Of a stretch of 64,000 bases of DNA, positions 21,144-32,800 are shown piece by piece. The notes under the pieces were generated by a model. The model saw nothing but the letters and a program-made list of their open reading frames with translations. It did no database searches and was not told the origin of the DNA. Origin of the DNA: Tamarix chinensis (lineage: Eukaryota; Streptophyta; Magnoliopsida; Caryophyllales; Tamaricaceae); NCBI GenBank assembly GCA_030549775.1, contig CM060174.1, positions 46,976,707 through 47,040,706 on the forward strand, in the 5' to 3' direction. Numbering within the stretch: the stretch's first letter is position 1; every line of letters begins with the position of its first letter. A program made the position numbers and the translations under genes.

Positions 21144-22560
21144 TTCATGTTCATTTGCATTCACAAAATTAGATGAAGAAGGCATAGACAAAGACACAAA
21201 ATAATCATTCAAAGAACTAGCAATATCACATGCATTATTTCTCATATAGAAAATATTCTCAAATAATTCTTTATTTTTAGATTCACAAATTAAGTTATCA
21301 CTTAAACACAATAATCTATATGCAACATTGTTCTAAGCATAACAAATAAATGCAAAATCAAAAGTTTTTATTCCCACATTAGTTCTTTAAAAGTCATATA
21401 AGCAAACCTTAGCTAGATAACCTTACATTTTTAGAAATTTCAAGTTAGGCTCAAAATATTTCCATGATTTATAGGGTATTTTATCTTGCTTCTTATGAGG
21501 GACTCTATCCAGAATATAATAGTTAAACAACATCGCTTCCCCTCACATTTGGTCAGACATACTCGAACTTAATAGTATAGAATTCATCATTTCTTTTAAT
21601 ATTCTATTTTGCCTTTTAGCTATACCATTTTGTTGAGGGCTATAAGGGGCATTGGTCTCATGCATAATACCATTACTATCACAAAATTCCTTTAAAAACT
21701 AGCTCCATATTCACCACCCCTATCATACCTAAGTCTCTTAAGCTTATGGTCCAATTGGTTTTCTACTTTTGCCTTATATTTTAAAACCATAATTTGAGTC
21801 TCATCTTTAGACCTAAGGAGGTGAAATTCGATATATCTAGAATAATTATCTATAAAGGTCACATAATATTGTTTTCCTCTTATACTCATAGGGTTCTTAA
21901 AATATGCAAAGTTAGTATGAACCAATCATATTAATTTAGATGATTTTTGAGTGAAAAGTTTGAAGGGATTTTTAACCTAAAAATATGACACTTCTCATAC
22001 TTATTAGTATCTAATACATTAATCAAGTTTATACGTTTTAATTTATTGATGGAAGCCACATTCATATACCCTAACCTACCATGTCATAACTCAACAGTGT
22101 AAGTAGAAATAGAAGCATTCTCATTAACTGAAACAATGTTCAAAATCAAGAGACCATTGGCTATGAACCCCCTTTCCCACAAAAAATCTCATTCTTGGTT
22201 AACACAACCTTATCAACCTCAAAAACCAAACTTATATCATCCCTATTAAGCAAGTTACCTAAACAAGGTTCCTACATAGAGAGGACACATATAGAATATT
22301 ACTTAAAGATTTTTCTAGAAGTGAGCTTCAGAAGAATCTTTCCTTTTTCCAAAACTCCATCAGTTATAGACTTTCCCATAAAGACATGCTCTCCATCAAC
22401 CACATCCTTGAATTGGTAGAAGAGATCTCTTTTGTCACATAGATGCTTGGACGTGTGGTATATAAGATCCAATCTATCTTGTTGTTAACTAGATTTGCTT
22501 CCATTACCATAACAACTATATGCTCCTCAGTCTTAGAAACATTAGCCCATGAAGCAGCCT
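21144..22560 (-). pseudogene. Ty1/copia element B, protease-integrase region (broken)
   Basis: Minus-strand landmarks: TNFAYFKNPMSIRGKQYYVT, FIDNYSRYIEFHLLRSKDE and RYDRGGEYGASF (integrase core), NGIAKRQNRILKEMMNSIL, then the downstream copia text APYKSW-like, YFEPNLKFLKM and NVAYRLLCLSDN, and the linker EHEPKRSKK at the break by element A. Integrase before RT identifies a copia type rather than Ty3. Many stops and frameshifts. The downstream parts lie at 831-994 and 1-99. Confidence 0.8.
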
Positions 22561-23464
22561 TCTAAGTCTAATTATGGTTGTGATCACCCTACCTTTTGTA
22601 GAATTGATAAGCCTTGTGACATGCTTTCCCACAATCATAACACATCACCTTCTTCTTTTGAATCTTGTCACCCCTCTTGAAATTTGACCGATTAGTCTAC
22701 TTACCTTTCTTTTAGGGCATATTCCCCTTACCCGTAGGCTTGTCTTTAGTAGTAGCAGACTTGACCATATCTGTGGTGACTAAACTATATGCATAAGAGA
22801 TGTGGTTATCCTCTAGACAATTTGCCTCCTCTATCCTCATATGACTTATCAGCTTTGGCAATGTCAAATCTCTTTTCTTGTATTTTATATGGTTTCTGAA
22901 GTCACTCTAAGATGGTGGAAATTTCTCTATCACTATATTATCCTACAACGTCTCACATATTTTCATTCCTTCACTCAAGACTTTAGAACCAAAAGCTCAT
23001 AATTATAGACTCGATCCATCACCGACTTTTCATTGACCATTTGGAACTTCATTAGATTCCCAACAACATACTTCTTTCTTCTAGCTTCATCACAACCATA
23101 CTTATTCTTTAGAGTATCCCAAATATCCTTTGAGAATGAGAAATCAATGCTGAAGAACATATCAAATAGCTTGTTGTTCATCTGAGACAATAAGTAGCCT
23201 CGAACCATCTTATTATTCCCATCATATTTTTTTTTCTTATATTTATCTCAAATTTCTTTGTAGTAGCGAGAACTAGAGTAGTTGATGGAGTTGTTAGAGT
23301 TGCATCATCATCCTTCTGTATCGAGGATCCTGATCTAATATATAGTCCACCTCCAAAGCTTCAAATATTATCATCATCCTCTATGACTGCTCATGGTAAT
23401 TAGCACCATCTAGTGGCTTAAATTTAGATATATCTGAAATCATCCTTGAAATGCTATAAGCCAT
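22561..23464 (-). pseudogene. Ty1/copia element B, gag with zinc knuckle (broken)
   Basis: The ATG at 23464 (minus) opens MAYSISRMISDISKFKPLDG, as in plant copia gag. Further on are MVRGYLLSQMNNKLFDM, FSKDIWDTLKNKYG and YVVGNLMKFQMVNEKSVMD of the UBN2-type gag core. The knuckle reads CYDCGKACHKAYQFYK at about 22605-22652, where the last cysteine has become tyrosine. Stops occur soon after the start and throughout. Confidence 0.8.
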
Positions 23465-23960
23465 AATAAAATCATAGAAAACCTATAGTAACCAAAATAA
23501 CAAGCACCGAGATTAGTAGTATCTGAACCACTACATTATAACACTGTATCACCAAAAACACTATAGCACAGTAGGTAGAAGAAAGCAACTCTAGCGGCAA
23601 TCACTTAGCACAAACTATTCAAACCAAATAGCATTCCCACTTTATCCAAAAATAAATTATGAGGATAGTCAATTTGTCAAATGGTCATGTGCACTAGTTG
23701 TGTGAAAATAAAATAAGCTTCGATTGAAGAAAAGCAATGGGAAAAACTGAGCACTTAAGTAACAAACAACGAACAAAATTAAAAAGCTTCCCAAATAGAA
23801 ACAAATTAAAGTCTAACACCCAAAACAAACTTAGTAGTAATGAACCCAAAAGATAATGGAAGTGTTGAAACCAACTAAATTACTAAATTCTAAATTAATT
23901 TGAATTTCCACTGCCATAAAGTTGGATTTAACAGCGACCAAACATAGTAATTCATCAAAT
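23465..23960 (-). other. Leader/LTR side of copia element B
   Basis: A/T-rich, non-coding. The minus strand has TGGTTCAGATACTAC shortly before gag, which may be a decayed primer-binding site. No clear LTR edge was found. Confidence 0.3.
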
Positions 23961-23964
23961 TTGT

Positions 23965-24472
23965 ATGAAAAGGAAAAGAAAAAGGAAAGAAAAGGAAGAA
24001 AGAAAAAGGAAAAAAGGAAAAAGGAAAAAATAAAAATATGAGGGTTGGGTTACTTAAATTAATTAGGATATTTGGGATATTAAAAATAATAATTATTATT
24101 AAATAAGATAATATTTAAATCCCTTTTAGGCTAAATTAGGATTTTTGAAAGATTTTTCATAGTTTCCATTTTAATTAGCAAATCACTCTAATTTTCTCCA
24201 ATTAAATTATTTGTAATATTCCTATTAATTTAGACCTACTTTCTCCTTCTTATTTTAAATAAAATAATTTATTTAATTAATTTCCAAAATAAAGTCCTTA
24301 ATTAGCTAAAATACCAAAATTTTTCTAATAAAAATATTTATTATTTTATTCTTGAATAACACTAATTAATTTCCTTTTTATTTTAATAAAAAAAATTATT
24401 TAATAAATTTCTAAATAAATCATTAATTGAAGAAGATCTATAATTATTAAAATTAGGTTTTCAGGTATTTCA
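23965..24472 (-). repeat. Fragment of a C-family LTR (C3)
   Basis: The plus strand matches about 5150-5657 and 10980-11469: a purine-rich GGAAAAGAAAAAGG block, then GCTAAATTAGGATTTTT, TTCCATTTTAATTAGCAAA and an end in GGTATTTCA. Only about 500 bases of the 5-kb LTR are present, cut on the purine-rich side. Confidence 0.75.
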
Positions 24473-25143
24473 CTTATGCACTTAAGAATGAAGATCTAGA
24501 AATTAGAGAACCTTGCCCAAAAAATTTGTGTAATTGAAGAAGAGATGGCTTGAGAAATTGGGAGAAATTGTTTTTCTCTATATGTCATGAAAGGTTGAAG
24601 CTCTCCTTGAATGAGGAAAATCCCACTAGAAACAAAAGAGAGGAAAATAGCATCAACCCATAAAATTTGGCTTCCACTCTTCATGTATCGGAATGCCCTT
24701 TTTTGAAGCATTCAAAAACCTAAAGAATAAGGCCGAAGAAGACTCATCTTCTTTTACTTAAAACAATTTTAACAAAAAAAAATACCAGAAAGAAAGATAG
24801 ACTTATCTAGATCAATGACCCACACTCACACCCACGTTTGGCTCAGACCGGAGGGGGCGATAGGCACGTGAGCATGTGTGTGGCCCAAGATCCAACCCAA
24901 GAACAACCAGTAGAGCCACCTCAAGCTATCATCTCAAACAAGAAACCATGTGGAGAAATATAAAAACCCACAAGTAAGAGTGTATCCCACCGATGTGGGA
25001 TGCAAGAATAAGCAACAATAGAGAATCTACCTTTTTGCCATACCTTCCACCGAGATTTTGCAGAAAGATGAATATAAAGAACTCAAAATGAATTGGGAAT
25101 GGATATGGATGAAGGAAGCACAAATTAAACCTTGAAACTAACA
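24473..25143 (-). repeat. Probable copia-type LTR segment
   Basis: The minus strand has ATCCCACATCGGTGGGATAC, a motif common in plant copia LTR promoters, then CTTGTGGGTTTTTATATTTC with a TATA-like sequence, and a possible LTR start TGTTAGTTTCAAGG at 25143. It may be the 5' LTR of element B, but no matching second LTR is in the window. Confidence 0.35.
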
Positions 25144-25334
25144 TTCTAAGGATTCACAAAGGTTTTATTAGACAAGATTACTAGTAAATAAAATGCAAAG
25201 TATACTCTAATAGGGAACTTTGAAGAAGAACACAAAGTGTATCTTCAAAGGAAAAAATTCAACCTCACAAAGATGGATGAATTTAGGATGGTTTTTATTT
25301 GATTCTCAACTCATAACATGTCATACATTTCACT
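25144..25334. other. Spacer, nothing recognised
   Basis: A/T-rich sequence between the copia LTR-like segment and solo LTR D. No frame or RNA signal was seen. Confidence 0.5.
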
Positions 25335-25972
25335 ATTCATGTAATACCCCGAAATTTACCTAGCATAATACCCTATCATCAGTGCCCTAATTTGATTCTA
25401 ATTTTGAAAAAAATCTTATTTTAGCCTTAACCCAATTTATTAATCTTAGAAATTTAAGTGAATTCAAAATTTTGACCTAGACAAATGATATTTTGCAACC
25501 CAAACTCAAAACTGCTAAAATTACCACTAATCCCAACTATTTTGGCTAATCCAAAATCACCTAAACTAATCCCCAACCTTTTTTCTTTTAACCTTTTCTT
25601 TATCCTTTTATTTTCTTTCTTCTCTTTCTCCCATCAACTTAAGCTACAATATTTGATTTTTGTTGCAACTTCCATCGCTTCCCACTTACACAATCTCCCA
25701 TGATCTTCTCTACATACACCTATCATCTATCATCCATCACTAATGTTGCTCTCTTATCTCTGCCCGACCTACAGACATGCGCACACCCTATCTCCCTACT
25801 TTCTTCCTTTTCTTCCTCATCTTTATGCAACATATACACTCACCATCACCATTACCTACATTTTCACCACAACACATAACCATCATCTCCACTACCACCC
25901 CAAGTGACCTACACCACCACCCTACACCATTGCTCGCATGTCTCCCCCTACTTTTCCATTTTCCCCCATTCG

Positions 25973-26029
25973 CACACACACACGTGTGTATACACACACA
26001 CACACACATACGTACATACATACATACCA
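25973..26029. repeat. CA / CATA microsatellite
   Basis: Runs of CA dinucleotides, then ACATACATACATAC, inside LTR D. Confidence 0.85.
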
Positions 26030-27844
26030 CAATATCCTTCCTTCTTCTTTATTTTACCTCCACTCTACTATTTTAAGTCCAAAAGCCTCTGCATGAGATC
26101 CTTTCCATTCTTCACCTTCTCATTTTCTTCTTCTTGGGGCAGTCATGCCCTATTTTACACGACTGAGCCACCTCCGTCACCACCAACACCACTATGCACC
26201 ATCACACTCCGCCCAAAGCCGGTGGGTTAACCACCCAAGGTCACACCAACCTTCCCTAGCGCCATCGCCGACCATTGTCGTCGACCACTACCACTTTTTC
26301 CTTCTCCTTTCTCTAACCTGTAGTGTTTTTGAGAAACACATGGACTACACATGGCCTTAAGCACAGTCGTGCAACACTACAATTTCCTATCACATGCTTG
26401 TGTAACCCAACACAACCTACTCGTGCACCCTTACATGCCTGTATATGGCCTAGACACATGCCCATGCACACTTTTTGACTTGCGATTTGTTTGCTAGCAA
26501 TCGAGCACGACTATGATACTTTGTACTACCTGGCCATATGTGACCCTATTTCTTGACCAGGGTGTGCATTGCTTGTAGCACTCCTGTGCAGCCCCCATTT
26601 CACCTATACACCTCTATTTTTACCCTCAAACATTATCCAAACACCACCAAATTTTTACTATATCTCCACTACACATCCACACATCTCAATATTCCACTTG
26701 ACTACAATTATTTCCATTTTTACCCTCTTTACCTTAATACCTCCCTTAGTTGTACTCTTCGAGTTTAACCGTGGATTTTGTTATTTTTCGTTGGTTATAT
26801 TCTGGTAATATTAGAGGAGGAAGTCTAGGGTTTATGTTCTTAAAGCCATGTGTCATAGTTGGTAAGGATACTAATCGATGTTTATGGTTTTTGTGTTATT
26901 TGCTTGTGTGGTTATGTGTGTTTTTCATGATATCATTGCTATATGATTTAATATATGTTGATCATGATATTTTGTGATGATATGGATATTATGTTTAAAA
27001 TAAAATAAGAATGGGTAAGAGGTATAGTTATGATTTTGTTATGATAATGATATAATTGTGGGAATATATCTTATAGCATGAAATGTGGGCTAAATAAGCT
27101 ATGATAATGGACATAAGCATATTTATGTGGTATGATGATGATTGGTGGATTTGGAAAATAATGTGTGTGGAAGGTACAATATTTTCTAAAATAAAGGTTA
27201 TTATTTTGTCCTTAAGGATATTTTGGTCATTATAAGATAATAAGGAAATTGTAGTATTTTATGTGTTAGGTGGATTAAAATATGATAAGGATATCTTGAG
27301 AAATATTTGGAAGTATTTTTGTTTGATTTGGGGTTCTTCAAAATGAAATAATAGTCTAATTTAGGGAATAATAACTTAAAATGATAATATTATTATTCCA
27401 TGTGTAAAATCTAGAGGTTATTTGGATTTTAGATATGTTGCTAATGATTGGTTTTATGCAGATGTTTTTTGAACTTGGTAATCATAGGAGTCTTATGGGA
27501 AGGATGGTGAATACTTATAAAATTAGGGTCTTTGGTATTTCAGTGAATAGAATCTTACGATATGATTTCTACTATGTGTATATGATGTGGGAGTTAGACT
27601 GTAAATTTTGGGTATAATAATAATGATGATGATATATTATAATTTGTGGTTGAATAATTAATATGGGAGAAGGAATGCTAGGAGTGTGTAATTAGGGTTT
27701 GAAGAGGATTAATGACCTTGACTTGCGTGATGTGTTTATCTACTTTAATATGTTCGATGCTTGTGAAATAATCATGAATAAGATACCAATCATTTAAAGA
27801 GAAAGAGCATGTAAGTAGGGCTAAGGTGATGTTTTTATATATTT

Positions 27845-28260
27845 GTTCAGCTGGAGAGAATAGTAGCTTAGGAGTGTTATACCCTAATAAGGTAATGTTT
27901 TTAATCTCCATTCTACCAAAAAAAATAGTGGCTTGGGAATGTTTTGTTTCGAGAAGGTGTTTTAATCTATTCCACCAGATTAAGAATAGTGGGGCTTCTA
28001 CTCATCATGAAATGAAAATATAATAGTATAATCTATAGAAAAACACTAGTGATTTAAAGTAGAAGAGTACGCAAGCCAGGACCAAGATGTTGTTTTTATA
28101 TATATATTCTATTCCATCAGGGAGAATAGTGGCATATGAGTATTCTACCCTAAGAAGGTGATGTTTTTAGATTCATTCCACCATATGATAATAGTAGCTT
28201 AGGTGTGTTATCCTTGAGAAGGTGTTTCAAAATGTTCCACCAGTTTAAGAATAGAGGGAG
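27845..28260 (+). repeat. Two hairpin minisatellite clusters in LTR D
   Basis: About three units at 27845-28000 and three at 28105-28260. The unit is ATTCCACCAG, a few bases, AATAGTGGCTT, followed by GAGAAGGTG-type spacers. The CCAC...GTGG pairing seen in C1 is kept, although spacers and loop sequences differ. Confidence 0.65.
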
Positions 28261-28423
28261 TTCCTGCACTCAATGTATATAAAAGAATGAAAATTGATTA
28301 TACTTAATAAAGATATCTAGATTATTATATGTCTTACGAGATGTTTCATTTGTCTAAATGTATACTATCACCTATTGTGAATGGATGTGCTTTTTGTATT
28401 CCTATTTCGATAGTATTATTCCC

Positions 28424-28494
28424 TTACTTATTATGTAGCATACTAACCACCCATTTTATGAGTGTTGCTCATTTCCACGAGTAGAAGACCCTGA
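28424..28494 (+). repeat. Conserved LTR module (copy in D)
   Basis: TTATGTAGCATACTAACCACCC, here in two blocks ATGTAGCATACTAACC and ACCCATTTTATG, then AGTGTTGCTC and TCCACGAGTAGAAG. Alignable with 18151-18220. Confidence 0.6.
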
Positions 28495-28890
28495 TTCTTA
28501 TGTGTAGGTCTTAGAAGATCCCCTAGATGATTATGCTACCTATGATGCGCTATGTAGGGACAAGTGACCTTATTTGTACTAGGTGTTTGGGCGAAGAGTA
28601 TTGTTATCCGGCAGTTGTATTTAGGCGGATAACCTTTTTGACTCTTGATCCATGTTATCCCTTCTTTTGTATTTTATATTTTGTAACTCAAAGTTAAATT
28701 CCAAACTCATTATTGTATTATAAATGTTTTTTTCGTTTCTAATTTTCATTTGTTACTATAAATGTTTTAGCTTTATGATTGAGTAAACTAGACTTATGTC
28801 ACTTACAGCGGTAACCCCTAATATTTTACTTATATACTTATGCTGTAAAATGAAATTTTTCAGTGGTAAAAATTGGGGTGTTATAATTCA

Positions 28891-29616
28891 TAAATTATGC
28901 CTTATAAAGGCAAACAATAACCTAACTACCTTAACAAACTCCCTAGATAGTTAAAATATGATAACACCCTTTAATAACCACCTAAATAGCTTGCTAACAA
29001 CCAATAAGTGTGCACTGTTCATTGCATCATTCATGAATGAATAGTTAAAATATAACTAATCCTAATCTTGGCTTATATTATATAAAATAACAAACCCTAA
29101 TTATATCAAGTATTGAAATATTTAAATAAGAGAGGGAATGTCTTTTAACTTTATTATCGTAGGTTAATGAGACATGAATAAAGTAGATAAAAATAAATTG
29201 GCATAAAGTAAATGAACCTTTTATTTATCGAGGGATCAAAATATTCGGTGTGTGACCAAAACACTACTTTTTCCATTTCATGGTATAAATCTTCTAATTA
29301 TTTATAGTATAATTTCTAATATAAGACCTATTATATAAAGTATATAACATTAAATACTTTATTAACTATTATCATTTTATTTTATTAATAATTATAAATA
29401 AAGCTAAATTACTAATTAGATAAATAGAATAAATAAAAGAGCTTAAGAATCTATATAGATGCCCACGCTTCTAAAATTTATTACTATGTGTATGGTATCG
29501 AATGGAGTATTTAATTCGGGAGGGATAATGGGGCGAGGAAGCCAGCTTTGCCACTAGATTGAGTCGGGACAAAAGGGAAGTAAGACGCAAACGAAGAGCG
29601 AACTTCGGACGTCGGG
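28891..29616 (+). promoter_or_regulatory. Upstream region of the glutaredoxin gene
   Basis: A/T-rich to about 29510, then GC content rises sharply up to the start codon, as is common near plant 5' ends. TATATAG and TATAAAG-like strings occur (for example at 29333 and 29452), but none can be chosen as the TATA box. 28891-29000 may be a remnant of older LTR sequence, with CCTTATAAAGGC next to LTR D. Solo LTR D ends only 731 bases before the start codon. Confidence 0.4.
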
Positions 29617-29857
29617 ATGGGTTCAGCTGTACCGTTGGTGAAGCTTAGCTCCATGGCCGCAATCTCTGCGAGTTGCGAATTTGTAGCAGCAGCGCCAGCG
29701 TCTACCGTGCATCATCACTTTCTTCCGTCTGCTGTCCGTGCCTTCTCTATCTGCAAGGTCAATCCAGTCGCGGAGTATAAAGAACAACTTGTATCTAACG
29801 GCAGTTTCGACGGAGGACCCCGATCGAAGAGAATGGCCTCTTTCCGTTGTTTCTCTG
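29617..29857 (+). CDS. GRXS14: Glutaredoxin exon 1 (transit peptide)
   Basis: The ATG at 29617 has G at +4 and opens [20 protein letters not shown] second in-frame ATG (residue 13, position 29653) could also serve. The first is preferred as the longest frame with a good context. The exon ends ...RCFS plus one base, and the donor GTAATC follows at 29858. The CpG-rich composition contrasts with the repeats around it. Confidence 0.9.
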
Positions 29858-32800
29858 GTAATCTATACCTTTCTTTCTTTATATTTAGTCTTTCTCTATG
29901 ACTCTGTTTGGTAGATTGTCGCTAAGCTACGCTTGCTGTACTGTTTTAATTGCTGATGTATTGCGAGCAGAAATAATGACGTATCTTTTTCTTTCTCTAA
30001 AATTTTCCCCCTAACTCTTTCAAAAACCGTAGTCGCTCCTTCTAAGTCAATTCTCTGGTGCTGGATTTCTTGGGTAAGTTATCATTTGTGCTACACCAAA
30101 ATTTATGCGACTTTCTGTTGAAATAGGCAGAAAACTATTGAACAAATGAATGGGGGAAGGGATAATTAAATAGACCTCTGTGAGGTAAGGTTAAAGAGTA
30201 GTGTTGTTCATTGTGTTTGGCTTACAATGTCTTTAATTATTTATATACATGATCAATTTTGATCTATACTGCTAAATGGTTAAGACGTAAAAACAAGGAA
30301 ATTAAGAAAGCTAACACAACTATGTTTGCTAAGCTAATTACAAAACGGTTACAAGAGAGTTTTAATCAAACTAATGGATGGGTATAAAGGGTTGCTGATT
30401 AGCTCAATTGGAGTTTTGTGCTGAAAGCCTGTTAGTGCATATCGAACAGTTTCCTGAACTTGCCAATTAATGATGCTGTTGCTTGAGAAAACAGACTCTA
30501 TGCTGGGAAGATAAGAAATTCTGATAAGGCCAGATAATAATTGCTCTCTCACGTAAGGACATTTCAAGCCTATGTGTTTGGTGAGCTTATGTGGGAAATG
30601 TGAATAGAAACTTGGCTATCATATTTGAGGTGACTGGAGTTATATTAGGGGCAGTGGGTTGATAGTAGATCCTAGTGATCAGGCCAGCTTTGTAACCAGC
30701 CTCCTCATGGAATGATAATCAGTGGAAGAATGAGAGATGATGGTTTTCTTCTTGGAGTCCAAGAAATAAGGTTGGCCCATTCAGTCACAACAGGCAGAAG
30801 CATCAAGGTCCTGTGAATTGTCCAGAAAATTTTCCTGTGCAGGATTACCCTTGAGGTATCTTAAGACACATTCAGCATCTTGAAGGTGAGGAGGATGAGG
30901 GTTTTGCATGATTTACATGAGATAAGCTTAGTCTGGTCTTATATGCAAATGGCAGTTTAGCTTGCCAATAACTCATTGATATTTGAGTGGACCAAGGAGA
31001 GGAGCTCTGAATGAGTTTAAAAAAGGATGGAAGGGTTGTGTGACTGGAGTTAAATCAGAACAATAGTAATCAAGTATATTATTAATGAAATTGTGTTGAT
31101 TAAGAATAATATTATCATGACCAAGGAGAGGAGCTCTGAATGAGTTTAAAAAAGGATGGAAGGGTTGTGTGACTGGAGTTAAATCAGAACAATAGTAATC
31201 AAGTATATTATTAATGAAATTGTGTTGATTAAGAATAATATTATCATGATTGTGGATAAACATGATAACAAGTAAGTTTCACCCTGGTCTTTTGATCATG
31301 AAAATGTCATCAAGAAAGGAGCTTCTAGTAAATAATAGGCCGTCCACATTGACAGCCACATTGATTATTGAACACGAATTGTGCTTAATGAGTAAAAAAG
31401 TTGTCTTGCTTTTGACTATTGATACCCTTTGGAATGCAGAGCTGTATAAGCCTTAGTGTGCCATTACCTTTAAGCCTGATTCAGTCCATCCATATAATTA
31501 TTTTCAAGGCTTACAAAGTAATGAGGATGAGAAACTTCCTTTGTAACACCACAGGTTTTCAAAACTAAAACCATTGAGAATATTATAAATGCATAAGCTT
31601 AAAATCACTGTCCGATGATTTTACCACCGCACCTAGAATGAGTTAGGTGTCAACCACATAACTTATGCAAGATGCAAGGCTCTAAAAACCATTCAATACG
31701 AAGAATTTATTTTTTATTTTTAAAGAAGTATTGATGAATTACAAGGATAGAGGCAGAATTCTCATAACCAGAATTACAAAGTTGAATTGTAAAATTTAAT
31801 ACAATTAAATGTTCCAATACTCAAAACAAAGGGAATGGTATGGTTACAAAACTATTCCAAATAGCTATATGCCACCCTAACCCTTCACGTAGGCCAAGCA
31901 TTTCTCAACGAGCTCAACTTGATTTGCCTAAGATACTTTTCTCTAGAGCTTAATTTTGTAGATATGAATATAAACATATTATTATTATTATTATTGAGAA
32001 TAATATTAGTCATAATTATGAATAAATAAATTTTTAATATTAATTATTTATAAATATTTTTTTAATGTTATTAAATTAAAATATTATTATTATTCATTAT
32101 AATAATACTTATTAATATTAATTTTTATTATTTATATTAATTATTATTATGGATATAATTAAATTACTAATAATGTCAATTAATTTCATTGTTATTATTA
32201 TTATTATTTATATTATTAAATTCTTTATTATTATTATTATTGCTATCAAATATGGATATGTTTATTAATTATTATGGTTTTCTTATTAAATTAATATTCA
32301 TATTCTTAATTAATTTTATATTATTAATTAATTAATATTTTGATATTTTTTTATTAGTATTAGTGCTAATTATTATTAATGATTATTAATTATTATTATC
32401 AAGCTAATATTAATATTATTAATTATAATAAATATTCATCATAAATATTATTAATATTTTTCTTGTTAAATAAATTATTTTTATTTTTACTAATTATCAT
32501 TAATTTTAATTGTATCTTGAATAATTATTATTGTTTTTATTATTTATTATTATTTATTAATATAATCATTATGAAATTAATAAAAATATTAATTGTTATA
32601 ACTATGAATTATAATTATCATTATTTATATTAAGGATATTTTTAAATTAATCAACATGTTACTTACTATTATTGAATTAAATATAATTTTTAATAATAAT
32701 TAATATTGTGATTATTTATAATAATTCTTATTTAAAAATCTTACGAATTATTATTTATATTGTTAAATTACTTATAATTATTTTTAATTAATTTTTTTTA

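Larger units (their letters stand above)
25340..28885 (+). mobile_element. Solo LTR D, 3,546 bases, relative of the C family
   Basis: It starts TGTAATACCCCGAAATTTACC (21 bases, of which the first 11 are diagnostic), ends AATTGGGGTGTTATA, and is flanked by ATTCA (25335-25339 and 28886-28890). Same plan as C1: A/T-rich start, pyrimidine-rich block with CA microsatellite, two hairpin clusters, the conserved module and a short end. No coding domain and no second LTR. Overall sequence is too different for the same family. Confidence 0.85.

Noticed and set aside
25777..26230. His/Thr-rich overlapping frames
   Set aside because: Produced by the CA microsatellite and pyrimidine-rich block of LTR D.
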